In this document: piece after piece, positions 1 to 10,100 of the stretch
Layout of the letters: every line of letters begins with the position of its first letter
Position numbering within the stretch: the stretch's first letter is position 1
Source of the DNA: Bolinopsis microptera
Taxonomy: Eukaryota > Ctenophora > Tentaculata > Lobata > Bolinopsidae
DNA: 64,000 nucleotides
NCBI RefSeq assembly: GCF_026151205.1
Contig: NC_087082.1
Span: 19,368,494 to 19,432,493 of the forward strand
Reading direction: 5' to 3'
Position numbers and translations under genes: made by a program
The notes under the pieces: generated by a model
What the model was told of the DNA's origin: nothing
Database searches by the model: none
The model's input: the letters and a program-made list of their open reading frames with translations, nothing else

Positions 1-463
1 TGATATTATAGCTGAAACCACGTGACATTATAGCTGAAACCACGTGATATTATAGCTGAAACCACGTGATATTATAGCTGAAACCACGTGATATTATAGC
101 TGAAACCACGTGATATTATAGCTGAAACCACGTGATATTATAGCTGAAACCACGTGATATTATAGCACAAACCACGTGATATTATAGCTGAAACCACGTG
201 ATATTATAGCTGAAACCACGTGATATTATAGCTGAAACCACGTGATATTATAGCTGAAACCACGTGATATTATAGCTGAAACCACGTGATATTATAGCTG
301 AAACCACGTGATATTATAGCACAAACCACGTGATATTATAGCTGAAACCACGTGATATTATAGCTCAAACCACGTGATATTATAGCTGAAACCACGTGAT
401 ATTATAGCTCAAACCACGTGATATTATAGCTGAAACCACGTGATATTATAGCTGAAACCACGT
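1..463. repeat. 22-bp tandem minisatellite with an E-box in almost every unit
   Basis: About 21 head-to-tail copies of a 22-bp unit with core ATTATAGCTGAAACCACGTG. Neighbouring units differ only at a few bases: two carry GCACAAACC, two carry GCTCAAACC and one has ACATT. The unit junction forms CACGTG, the canonical bHLH E-box, at near two-helical-turn spacing. The array runs off the left edge of the window, so its true length is unknown. No coding potential is seen. Confidence 0.95.
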
Positions 464-1054
464 GCCATCATCTTATCATCTCACCCTCCAATCCTCATGT
501 CTTATGCGAGGCTACTACCGTACTTATTAAGGCATTAAAACACGGAATGCTAACGTGGGATAACAACTTTTGTCGTGAAATTGACATGATATTTACCCGC
601 TGCTGTCCATGAAGCACAGATTATCTTGTCAAATAGATAGAATTCCAGTCATCAGTTGACAGTTGGTGTCCAAGTCACAGGCGCGTTGTACGTATCACTA
701 TAACCTCGCATCTATTTAACCTGTTACTCATGATGTTATGTCTTACTTAGCAACTATTTCCCGTGCGTCTGTTTTATAATATTTACCGTTCAGACTAGAC
801 TTTGGAGTGATATAATAATATCGGCACCAATGTAATTATGGTTTTACCACCGTGTTTTGGTTCAGCCGAAATAAATTTCACTTAGATGATTACATAATGT
901 TTCTCACTCCAGCTGCAGTCTGGTAGTGTTGAGTCTCATGAATATTTTCCTAGCTCTCTTTTTCCATGTTTTTGCCTCACAGGAGATATTGTGGTCTTTT
1001 CTATTGAATCACAGTGCTGGCAAGCACGAGCGGTGTCTTTATTGGGGGTATACT
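464..1054. other. Intergenic sequence, no gene recognised
   Basis: AT-rich unique-looking DNA. Short ORFs from 926 onward overlap in several frames, show no domain, and run into the simple repeat at 1055. I see no splice-consistent exon here. Confidence 0.5.
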
Positions 1055-1126
1055 ATGTACCCCCTTTACTATTGTACCCCCTTTACAATTATACCCCCTT
1101 TACTATTATAACCCCTTTGGTACTCG
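1055..1126. repeat. Short C-rich tandem repeat (ACCCCCTTTACTATT type)
   Basis: Four to five imperfect copies of a roughly 15-17-bp unit, each containing a CCCC(C)TTTACTAT-like core. It lies directly left of the hairpin cluster at 1142-1205. Confidence 0.75.
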
Positions 1127-1141
1127 TCGGAAGCCCCTTTC

Positions 1142-1205
1142 GTGCACGCGAAGCGTGCACTCCGGCCGGAGGCGGCGGCCGAAGGCCGCCGCCTCCGGCA
1201 GGAGT
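1142..1205. repeat. Two adjacent GC-rich hairpins with GAA triloops
   Basis: Hairpin 1 (1142-1160) has an 8-bp perfect stem GTGCACGC/GCGTGCAC closed by a GAA loop, so its apex reads GCGAAGC. Hairpin 2 (1166-1198) has a 15-bp perfect stem, also closed by GAA. An outer pairing ACTCC (1159-1163) with GGAGT (1201-1205) encloses hairpin 2. The GCGAAGC heptamer is known as an unusually stable DNA mini-hairpin. The block is sharply GC-rich against AT-rich surroundings. Its function is unknown; it may be a mobile hairpin element. Confidence 0.8.
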
Positions 1206-2588
1206 TTTTCAGGCATTAAGACTCATCGGAAGTCGTTCAGCAGATTTATTTTTAGTTCAAAACATTCTAATTTGATGTCAAAGATAACAGGAATAAAAAA
1301 TAGTTATGTTGAGATTTTTAAGAAATTTGCATAAAATACTCGCCAGCACTGTTATACGAAATTCGGTAAAAAACCCAAAATCGCCATATTCAGGTGCCTT
1401 AAAAACCATGTTAAAATTAAGTTAGAGATCTAAAATTTTTCAGGGCGTCTAGACGTTGACCAAATCGACTGCAAAAAAAGTTTCAGGTTTCAGGAGCATC
1501 GGGAAATGGGTTTTCTAGAACCCCTGTTTTACGACAGATTGTCGTGATATATACATATATACATATTCAGGGATAGACGCTTTGCCAGTCAATTGTAGCC
1601 TGTATTTAAGTGTCCATAGATTCAAAAGTATAAAAGATACAGCCATTTCCGACCACAGGTCTTGCAAATAATTGTTTACACTTTAGTTTACATTGTATAA
1701 AAAAATTATTTGACGTCATAAACACCCCTTGATGACGTCATTAAGTTAACCGTTTTTAAAACTTGATTTTTGACAAAGTAATAACTTTTAAAATTAATTT
1801 TAAACCATTAAGGAGTAATTTTATTCAAAATCTGAGGAAATTTTCATCTTAGATAATTGTTCAAGCATTCTGAAAATCTACCGGAAAGTTTTTCTAGCTT
1901 GCTCCTTCATAAAGATATTCGTCATTAAAGTTTGTGCTTTTTTGAAGAATTATTTTATAAAAACGTCAATTTTGCGATTTAGTATTCTCTGGTGTTGGGC
2001 CATGCCTTGGGTTGTGGAGCTCAGTTCTGCTTCCTATAGGTATAAATTGTGCATTAGGCTAGTTTTAAAGTTGAAAATCGAAAAGTTGCACACGTGGGGA
2101 CACGCCCAAATTGATAGAAAATTGCTAAAATCACTGAAAATTGCTGTTTTCGTCATTTTCTGTCAACTTTAGAGTGCCGTTGTGATTACAGTTCTTCTTG
2201 AAATACTTTGAAACTTTGCATGCTTATCAAGCTATATATAAAACAATTACATGCAAAAATTTATGGCAATTCAATATTGGATGCGCACGCAACGTTCGCT
2301 CAAAGTTTGCACGTGCGAAAGGTGAGAATTTTGCTCATTCGTGATTTCCAACAAATTCTGCTTTGCCACGACAGTTTAATGTCATTATATATGAATTTAA
2401 TGCCAACTTGAATGAGTATTAAATGGCATATTCAGTCAGTGATCGACCGAAATGCTTCCCTAAACACAAGGAAATGTTTTTAAAGGAAAAAATTTCGAAA
2501 TTGTTGAAACCTCCTCCTTATTAATGAAGATATCAGTTTATATTTCGACTTTATAAAGTACCCTGACATTATAATCAAAAAGAGATGA
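1206..2588. other. Intergenic AT-rich DNA, no gene recognised
   Basis: No convincing exon or domain. The small ORFs at 1942-2172 and 2208-2411 have no recognisable motif or splice context. The one distinctive feature is a pair of CRE palindromes at 1711-1740, listed separately. Confidence 0.5.
1711..1740. promoter_or_regulatory. Two perfect CRE palindromes (TGACGTCA)
   Basis: TGACGTCA occurs at 1711-1718 and again at 1733-1740, a spacing of 22 bp or about two helical turns. This is the full consensus site for CREB/ATF bZIP factors. No nearby transcription unit is apparent, so a regulatory role is inference only. Confidence 0.4.
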
Positions 2589-2590
2589 TA

Positions 2591-3100
2591 TTTTACCAAA
2601 ACTCATAATCATGGGTAGAGTGGACCGCTGTCAGTGTCTCTCTTTCCCAAACAAAAGGAAATGATATTACTTTGATTGACCGTTCTCAAATGCAAAATGA
2701 TACCGAGAATGAAATCGGTCGCTCGCTTTTCCCATTCATTTACAATTGTAATAGATTAAGAAGAACTACCCAAAGGCAGATGTACTCGGCAATGAAGATT
2801 CAATAAACTTCAGCTAATTCAATAAGTAATACTAATAAATACCGCCCTTACCCCGAAATACTAGGTATCGACCCGAACGCAACCCAAAAAGATTTTTACA
2901 GCATCTGATTGATGTAATAAATCGAAACTTATTACAATTCGTAAGCCGTGAATGAATGGGAAAAGCGAGCGACCGATTTCATTCTCGGTATCATTTTGCA
3001 TTTGAGAACGGTCAATCAAAGTAATATCATTTCCTTTTGTTTGGGAAAGAGAGACACTGACAGCGGTCCACTCTACCCATGATTATGGGTTTTGGTAAAA
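2591..3100. mobile_element. Foldback MITE, TA-flanked (Tc1/mariner-like)
   Basis: Two long near-perfect inverted arms, about 2591-2757 and 2925-3100, begin TTTTACCAAAACTCATAATC and end with the complementary GGTAAAA. The outermost pair is flanked on both sides by TA (2589-2590 and 3101-3102), the target duplication expected of Tc1/mariner-type elements. The roughly 170-bp centre has no ORF, so this is a non-autonomous element. Arm differences are few, for example CTCATAAT versus CCCATAAT, which suggests a fairly recent insertion. Confidence 0.75.
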
Positions 3101-3102
3101 TA

Positions 3103-3800
3103 ACTGTAATACATTGATGTAAAGTTTATTTGAATTTTGAAATAAAAACAACAAGATACAAGATGTCCTGAGGTGCTTAATGCTTATCTCCTTTTCAGTA
3201 ACCCTAAGCCACTCAGTGTCGAGGCACTATACTAGCTGTAGGGGGGTTAGTCCTACGAGCATGGTAGTGATACTGATTGCCTATCTTTCCCATTTCCAAG
3301 TTGAAGTACTCGATATCGTAAAATACTGGGAACCATTTATACAGTTTAATCTATCTCAAATGTGCGCGATTCATTTAGCCGTATACAACATCTATCTGGT
3401 CTTTATTTTGTATTTTGTAATAAACTATTCTATATAACGCGTTACAGTTTACAGTTAACGCGTTACAGTTAACGCAAACGAGTGGTTTCTATCAGCGTTT
3501 AAAATCTCGGAACAGGCATATTCCTCATACTGTACTGCTTCTCAAAATAATACGAGCGTCGTTTTCTGGCAGCTTGTATTTTGTCGGAGCAGCACCATTC
3601 TATTTGTCCGAAACCAACGTGATGTCAGCTCGAGACTAAGAGATATTTTTAGTTTTACTATCATACAGCTTGAGCTTATAATCTCGCAGTAAAGTGCAAG
3701 ATACGCCTCAGTATTCAGCAACGTATGAGACCTAAAGTTGCTACCTTCCGCAGGTTGATAACCCTTTAACTTTAAGAGACTGACATGTGTGAGGTAGAAA
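3103..3800. other. Intergenic sequence, no gene recognised
   Basis: Unique-looking AT-rich sequence. Around 3436-3480 there is a small duplication built from AACGCGTTACAGTT. The 85-codon ORF at 3180-3437 has no recognisable domain. Confidence 0.5.
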
Positions 3801-4804
3801 ATGCTTTTGGCAACTTGGTCGTTTAGCTCCGGACAGTCTATGCAACGTCTATGCAACGTCCATGCAACAACAAAAGAACCGTCTATGCAACGTCTATGCA
3901 ACGTCCCTGCACAATGAACACTCTATGCACACTCCCTGCACGGTCAGTCTATGCAACGTCTATGCAACGTCTATGCAACGTCTATGCAACGTCCCTGCAC
4001 AGTACCATATGAACACCGGCTACTAGCCGGCTACTAGCCGGCTAGTAGCCACTTTTGTAATAACAGCTCCTCAACTTCACATTACCAACCGGCTACTAAC
4101 CGGCACTTGAAAAGTGGTCACTAGCCGGCTACTAGCCGGCTAGTGACCACAAAGTGGCTACTAACCGGCTACTAAGCGGTCACTAGCCGGCTATTAGCCG
4201 AGCTCTAAAGCAGACCTTCTAGTTCCAAACCGGCTACTAGCCGACACTTGAAAAGCGGTCACTAGCCGGCTACTAACCGGCTACTAACCGGCTAGTAGCC
4301 ACTTGGTGGTTACTAGCCGGTTAGTAGCCGGCTAGTGACCGCTTTTCAAGTGCCGGCTAGTAGCCGGTTTAGAACCGGCTACTAATAGGTCTGCTTTAGA
4401 GCTCGGCTAATAGCCGGCTAGTGACCGCTTAGTAGCCGGTTAGTAGCCACTTTGTGGTCACTAGCCGGCTAGTAGCCGGTTAGTAGCCGGCTAGTGACCA
4501 CTTTTCAAGTGCCGGTTAGTAGCCGGTTGTTAATGTGAAGTTGAGGAGCTGTTATTACAGCTGTTATTACAAAAGTGGCTACTAGCCGGCTAGTAGCCGG
4601 CTAGTAGCCGGTGTTCATATGGTACTGTGCAGGGACGTTGCATAGACGTTGCATAGACTGACCGTGCAGGGAGTGTGCATAGAGTGTTCATTGTGCAGGG
4701 ACGTTGCATAGACGTTGCATAGACGGTTCTTTTGTTGTTGCACGGACGTTGCATAGACGTTGCATAGACTGTCCGGAGCTAAACGACCAACTTCCCATGC
4801 TTTT
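3801..4804. mobile_element. 988-bp foldback transposon/MITE with 8-bp target duplication
   Basis: The element spans 3809-4796 and is flanked by the direct repeat ATGCTTTT (3801-3808 and 4797-4804). Its ends pair as GGcAAcTTGGTCGTTTAGCT versus GGgAAgTTGGTCGTTTAGCT. The arms then continue inward as subterminal arrays of GTCTATGCAAC and GTCCCTGCAC motifs, followed by a centre of CCGGCTACTAG-type palindromic repeats, so nearly the whole element can fold on itself. An 8-bp duplication fits hAT, P or Merlin-like families; the GG start favours none decisively. There is no transposase ORF. A 119-codon minus-strand ORF over the left edge (3542-3901) is a chance reading of the repeats. Confidence 0.85.
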
Positions 4805-4899
4805 AAGCTTTTATTATCGTTATTTACCTGCGCGTGACCATGTTTACTCCATAATGCGTTGTTTTAGCCAGCCATTTAAATAGAAGCAATTTTAACTTG

Positions 4900-4965
4900 A
4901 GGACTTGGCACAGGATTCAGGTCGAATTTAACTTGAGGACTGGGCACAGGATTCGAATTTAACGT
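4900..4965. repeat. Direct duplication (TTAACTTGAGGACTKGGCAC)
   Basis: A roughly 35-bp segment beginning TTTAACTTGAGGACT and ending CACAGGATTC is present twice in tandem with minor differences. Noncoding. Confidence 0.7.
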
Positions 4966-5102
4966 TTTGCTGTGGATCTAACTCAACTTAGTACTGACAT
5001 TGTGTTGATTGTACTCTGAATGTGAAAAACATATTGGATATTTTTCGCAACAATTTCACGTCCATGCTTTATAAATTAGCTGTCGTGTTATTTGCGAATT
5101 AT

Positions 5103-5190
5103 CACGTGTAAAATAATGCACATGTTGTTCTGGCTCGTGTACAATAATGTACATGTTGTTCTGGCTCGTGTACAATAATGTACATGTTGT
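5103..5190. repeat. 36-bp tandem repeat, about 2.5 copies
   Basis: The unit carries CGTGTACAATAATGTACATG followed by TTGTTCTGGCT. The first copy is diverged (AAAATAATGCACATG). Each unit contains an imperfect palindrome around GTACAATAATGTAC. Confidence 0.8.
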
Positions 5191-7001
5191 TATTTTTATA
5201 TCACAATTATTTACGTTTTCCTTTACAAACGTAGTCTCATCCAGTGAATTTATTGTGACAGCTGCAGAAGTGAAATTCTCTATCCAGACAATTGTCTAGA
5301 TATAGTTTCTGTTGGGGGTGGATGCCTTTAGATACCCTTTTCGGTATAATGAAGTTCGTCCATTTCTACTATTACAGAATATGGTGTGATATAGTACCAC
5401 CACAGAAACTGTGCTGATGTTAGCTTAGCACCTGGTGCACTGCTAGCACAGTTCCACACCGCCCCGTACTGCCGGTCCTTTGAGTGGGGAATAACGGCCT
5501 GTCTGATCGAATACAGTCCATCTGATTCAGTCACGATGATATACCTCTCGTCTGATTCTGTTTCAGATCGCACCTTTTATTTGTGTAGTATTAGTCAGGT
5601 ACGCTAACAATATGACAGTGCGTTTGACCCATGTTTTCACCACCCATGTTCACGTTTTAAGTGACGAGGTTTCGCCTAATTAACGGGATCTATTTACCGG
5701 ATCACCTTTTTACCGACAAGGTTTAGTTTCACAGACCCGGTAAATCAAATTCTTGTTTAATTGCATGGCGTATTATATATTAAATATACTATGCAGTATC
5801 AAATGACGGAGTATTTCGCTGTTTATTAGTCTCATGATTGAAAAACTGATAGTTGGATAATATCCGGTTGGAAGAGACAAGGACAAATGAGACAGGAAGT
5901 TAGGAATGTAGGCAAATTTTCGGTGTCAACACCATCTTCAGGCTCAAATTATTTGTTATATAGTAGTGTTGAAAGTATAAATATAAAACAATATGCAGTG
6001 TTTTATATTTTATTGCATTTTATACCATTTTATACCATCTATCTTGATCGATTTGCACTCGCCTCTGGCTTTAGAGTGACATTATGGTTTTCTCTCCTAT
6101 TTGGATTTCGGACTTTGGATTTATTTTGTAGCAACGCCGATCTAACGTTATTATACTGTAATATATAGATCTATCTTTGTAAACCTTGTAAACCTTGTAA
6201 ACCTTGTAAACCTTGTACCATTTATCTCTGCAACTGATAAAACTGTTTGCAGACCACGAAAAGTTCAAATATCTTCTAGTCGAGCAGTGAAAGTAATCGA
6301 CCCCTGCACTCTTCAGTTGCCAGTCTTGTGATACCTTTCTATGATTGACATAGTATCGACGTAGTATCATTGAATTCATTAATATCCTCTCCTATACCAA
6401 TTTGTCTTATTAATCGACATGTGAGACGGTCGCGGTCGTTGTTCTGTAGGATTGATTTTATAGACTAGTACTTATACTAATAGAGATGCGGTCTTATCCA
6501 GGACCTATGTGATTTAGCGTGGAATATTATAACTGAATATTATGGAATATTATGAGTTTCGGCGACGTTCAACTCTCCCGGTCCAATGTCCTCGTGGAAC
6601 TAAAAATTCCTTTATTTTATCACTCCTTTGTTTTCTGTTGGTATTTTTGTGAACAATTGCTTTACTATACCAATTATGTCAGCTTGTAAGGCATCGTCTT
6701 TGTTTTCGGAACCTTTAACTCAAGCTTTTCCGCATTAATATCTGTTTTTTGTCAAATTAGTTGTATTGTCGTTTCCAACAGCCAATTTTCATAAATTGGA
6801 TTTCATAAATTCAGCTGATATTTATTATTCTCTCAGTTTCGTAATAATTTTTACCACTAGTTTTTCCAAGAAAACTAATATATAAAATTTGGTTTAAAAC
6901 TTAAAAATAACACGTTACTCTATCATTCTTTAACTTGCACTTCTCGTAGAGGAAGGATTAGAACTCAGGTAGGGATTGACTCCCTCTGATACTCTCCTAC
7001 C
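5191..7001. other. Intergenic region upstream of the GPCR gene
   Basis: No supportable gene. A minus-strand ORF at 5328-5573 (81 codons) has a balanced composition but no recognised domain and no clear splice sites, so it could be an exon or chance. ORFs at 5887-6168 and 6071-6379 overlap on opposite strands and cross a 9-bp tandem repeat. The GPCR promoter should lie near 6900-7000, but no TATA or initiator is obvious. Confidence 0.45.
6177..6217. repeat. 9-bp tandem repeat (GTAAACCTT)
   Basis: Four perfect copies of GTAAACCTT followed by a partial copy. A simple minisatellite. Confidence 0.9.
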
Positions 7002-7166
7002 ATGGCGGACACTATTCCGGAGCTAGCGGACACTGTTCCGGAGCTAGCGGACACTGTTACCGTGCCAGGGATTATTGACAGTAACTGGACCGGCTCTTAC
7101 CCCACCCCTAACTACACAAGCATTGTTATGATGCACTACACTGTCAAACAACTTACTGTTCTCAAG
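7002..7166 (+). CDS. GPCR exon 1: extracellular N-terminus
   Basis: 55 codons, from an ATG in strong context (TACCATGG) to a CTCAAG|GTACC donor, phase 0. It holds a short coding repeat (ELADTVP, from a 21-bp DNA repeat) followed by N-glycosylation sequons NWT and NYT, as expected for a receptor N-terminus. There is no signal peptide, which is common in class A receptors. Confidence 0.75.
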
Positions 7167-10100
7167 GTACCACCAATCATGTCTCAACAACCTTTTATTT
7201 TAAATCTCCAAAATCGGGTTTAACTTTAAGAACTTATGGGAAAATGGTTTGCTTTTAGACTTGAAGAATGTTAACATTTTGTCTCCTGCAGGTGGCGACC
7301 CTACTCCTGTCAGTGCTGGGACTAATAGGGAACTTACTGGTTGTCCTGGTGATCCTGTCCAGGAGGAGGTGGAGGTTCGCTAACAGCATGTTCGTCCTCA
7401 ACATTGCTATAGCTAACCTCTTTATCTGCGCCTTTACCCTGCCTCTCATGACTAGAGCTCTCTTTGAGATAGAGTGAGTTTTGTTACTTTGTCCTCAACA
7501 TTGCTATAGCTAACCTCTTTATCTGCGCCTTTACCCTGCCTCTCATGACTAGAGCTCTCTTTGAGATAGAGTGAGTTTTGTTACTTTGTCCTCAACATTG
7601 CTATAGCTAACCTCTTTATCTGCGCCTTTACCCTGCCTCTCATGACTAGAGCTCTCTTTGAGATAGAGTGAGTTTTGTTACTTTGTCCTCAACATTGCTA
7701 TAGCTAACCTCTTTATCTGCGCCTTTACCCTGCCTCTCATGACTAGAGCTCTCTTTGAGATAGAGTGAGTTTTGTTACTTTGTCCTCAACATTGCTATAG
7801 CTAACCTCTTTATCTGCGCCTTTACCCTGCCTCTCATGACTAGAGCTCTCTTTGAGATAGAGTGAGTTTTGTTACTTTGTCCTCAACATTGCTATAGCTA
7901 ACCTCTTTATCTGCGCCTTTACCCTGCCTCTCATGACTAGAGCTCTCTTTGAGATAGAGTGAGTTTTGTTACTTTGTCCTCAACATTGCTATAGCTAACC
8001 TCTTTATCTGCGCCTTTACCCTGCCTCTCATGACTAGAGCTCTCTTTGAGATAGAGTGAGTTTTGTTACTTTGTCCTCAACATTGCTATAGCTAACCTCT
8101 TTATCTGCGCCTTTACCCTGCCTCTCATGACTAGAGCTCTCTTTGAGATAGAGTGAGTTTTGTTACTTTGTCCTCAACATTGCTATAGCTAACCTCTTTA
8201 TCTGCGCCTTTACCCTGCCTCTCATGACTAGAGCTCTCTTTGAGATAGAGTGAGTTTTGTTACTTTGTCCTCAACATTGCTATAGCTAACCTCTTTATCT
8301 GCGCCTTTACCCTGCCTCTCATGACTAGAGCTCTCTTTGAGATAGAGTGAGTTTTGTTACTTTGTCCTCAACATTGCTATAGCTAACCTCTTTATCTGCG
8401 CCTTTACCCTGCCTCTCATGACTAGAGCTCTCTTTGAGATAGAGTGAGTTTTGTTACTTTGTCCTCAACATTGCTATAGCTAACCTCTTTATCTGCGCCT
8501 TTACCCTGCCCCTCATGACTAGAGCTCTCTTTCAGGTAATAATAACAGGAACCCGTATAACCCTAAAATGGTTTCAAGACTCAAGAGACTAAAATAATTA
8601 TTTCCTATTTAATTCGCGTTTTTGACACCACTTGGGGGTCCAAATTTTGGGCTCTAAAACTCCTATTCCTTGGCCAATTTTTTATTTTTTCATGCTGTCT
8701 TGAAAAGCATAAAAGCATTTGACCCAGTCAAAAAAGTTTCAGTTGTATATCTTTTACGGTTTTTGCGGAAAGTCGCGTTAAAGTTGATGCCGTGGTGTCA
8801 GTAAAATGGCACAGATAAATATATATATATCGTCTCGCTTTATAATTATATATAGTACTAAGATGTAATTATAAATATAAATATAATTATAATTACACAG
8901 CAATGCGATAAGAGTATTAAATAATTTAAAGAAGGTGTTTGGTGTAATAAGTTATAAACGCTCACAAGACCATATTTATACGTGAAATCACTGAGGGGTT
9001 TATAATATCTGTCTAAAAGTTCCAAATGGAATTTATACCTCTAGATAAAGTTAGACAGTTCTTTAATTGAGTTGAAGCTGTCAACAAAGTGGCGATATAT
9101 CTGTTTTCTAGAAGTTACCATGGTAACCTACCAGTACCATAGTTGCCATGGTAACCTACCATAGTTACCAGACCATTAGGCTAACAAGTTCTGCGGAATT
9201 TCTAAATTACCAAAACCCTGGTTAATTTGAAAATCTGGTAAAATTAAATCATTAATTGGTAATTAATTAAGTATAATTATTAAGTTATTACCACCGACAA
9301 CCCGAGGAGAATTAATTAGAAATTCAGAGGATGTCGTTAGCTCGACACGCTCTAATATGCCGCTGTGCTATGACCTTAAAATCAATAAATCAATATATCC
9401 GGGGCAACGTTTTATCGTAAGCTTCGAAAGAACATTCGAACAAGAACATTGCAGTATTTAATGCACTCTGTAATCTCAAATTAGCGGGTCAACGAGGGTA
9501 ACTTTCAGGTTTTACACTCAAACACGCTTTTTGAAATCCCCTTTGTCTAAGTGACTTAAATAAGACCGCAGCGGACATCTCCTTAACATTTTACATTGCA
9601 TTGTATAACGTACGTATTTACTACGTAACACTTAAAATTCACGTCGTAAACAAACAGGAATTAAACTTTAAAACTTTAAACATGAAATGACCAAGGAGAA
9701 CACTATAGTATAACGTGTTTACTACGTATTATAACACCACTCTCCGACTTATTTATTTATTCATTTAATTAACTGTCTCTCTTGCAGGGTGATGGACAAA
9801 TAATGTAACGATTTTTTTAAATGATTGACAATTTCATGAAGGAGCACTTGTTGTGTTTACTACGTAATATAACGACTGATTTGAATGTCCTGCACAGCAG
9901 ATCGAAGCATCTCTAAATTATTTACTATTTTTATTATATTGCTGTGTAAACTTGATTCTAATTCTAATAACTCCGTATCCAGGCTGGAACTCGTACATCT
10001 ACTCGCCGGTCACCTTCACCTGTGGTATAGACACGAACAAACCAGGAGCTCACAGCTATTACTTCCTGGTGTACCTCACAGTGGTGTTACCCGGTCCCCT

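Noticed and set aside
926-1334. Overlapping short ORFs near the C-rich repeat and hairpins
   Set aside because: Three frames overlap, none has a domain, and they depend on repeat sequence.
3542-3901. 119-codon minus-strand ORF
   Set aside because: Its N-terminal codons are the GTCTATGCAAC repeats of the foldback element and it crosses the element's edge. No domain.
5328-5573. 81-codon minus-strand ORF considered as an exon
   Set aside because: Plausible composition, but no recognisable domain, no partner exon and no firm splice sites. Left as unresolved intergenic sequence.
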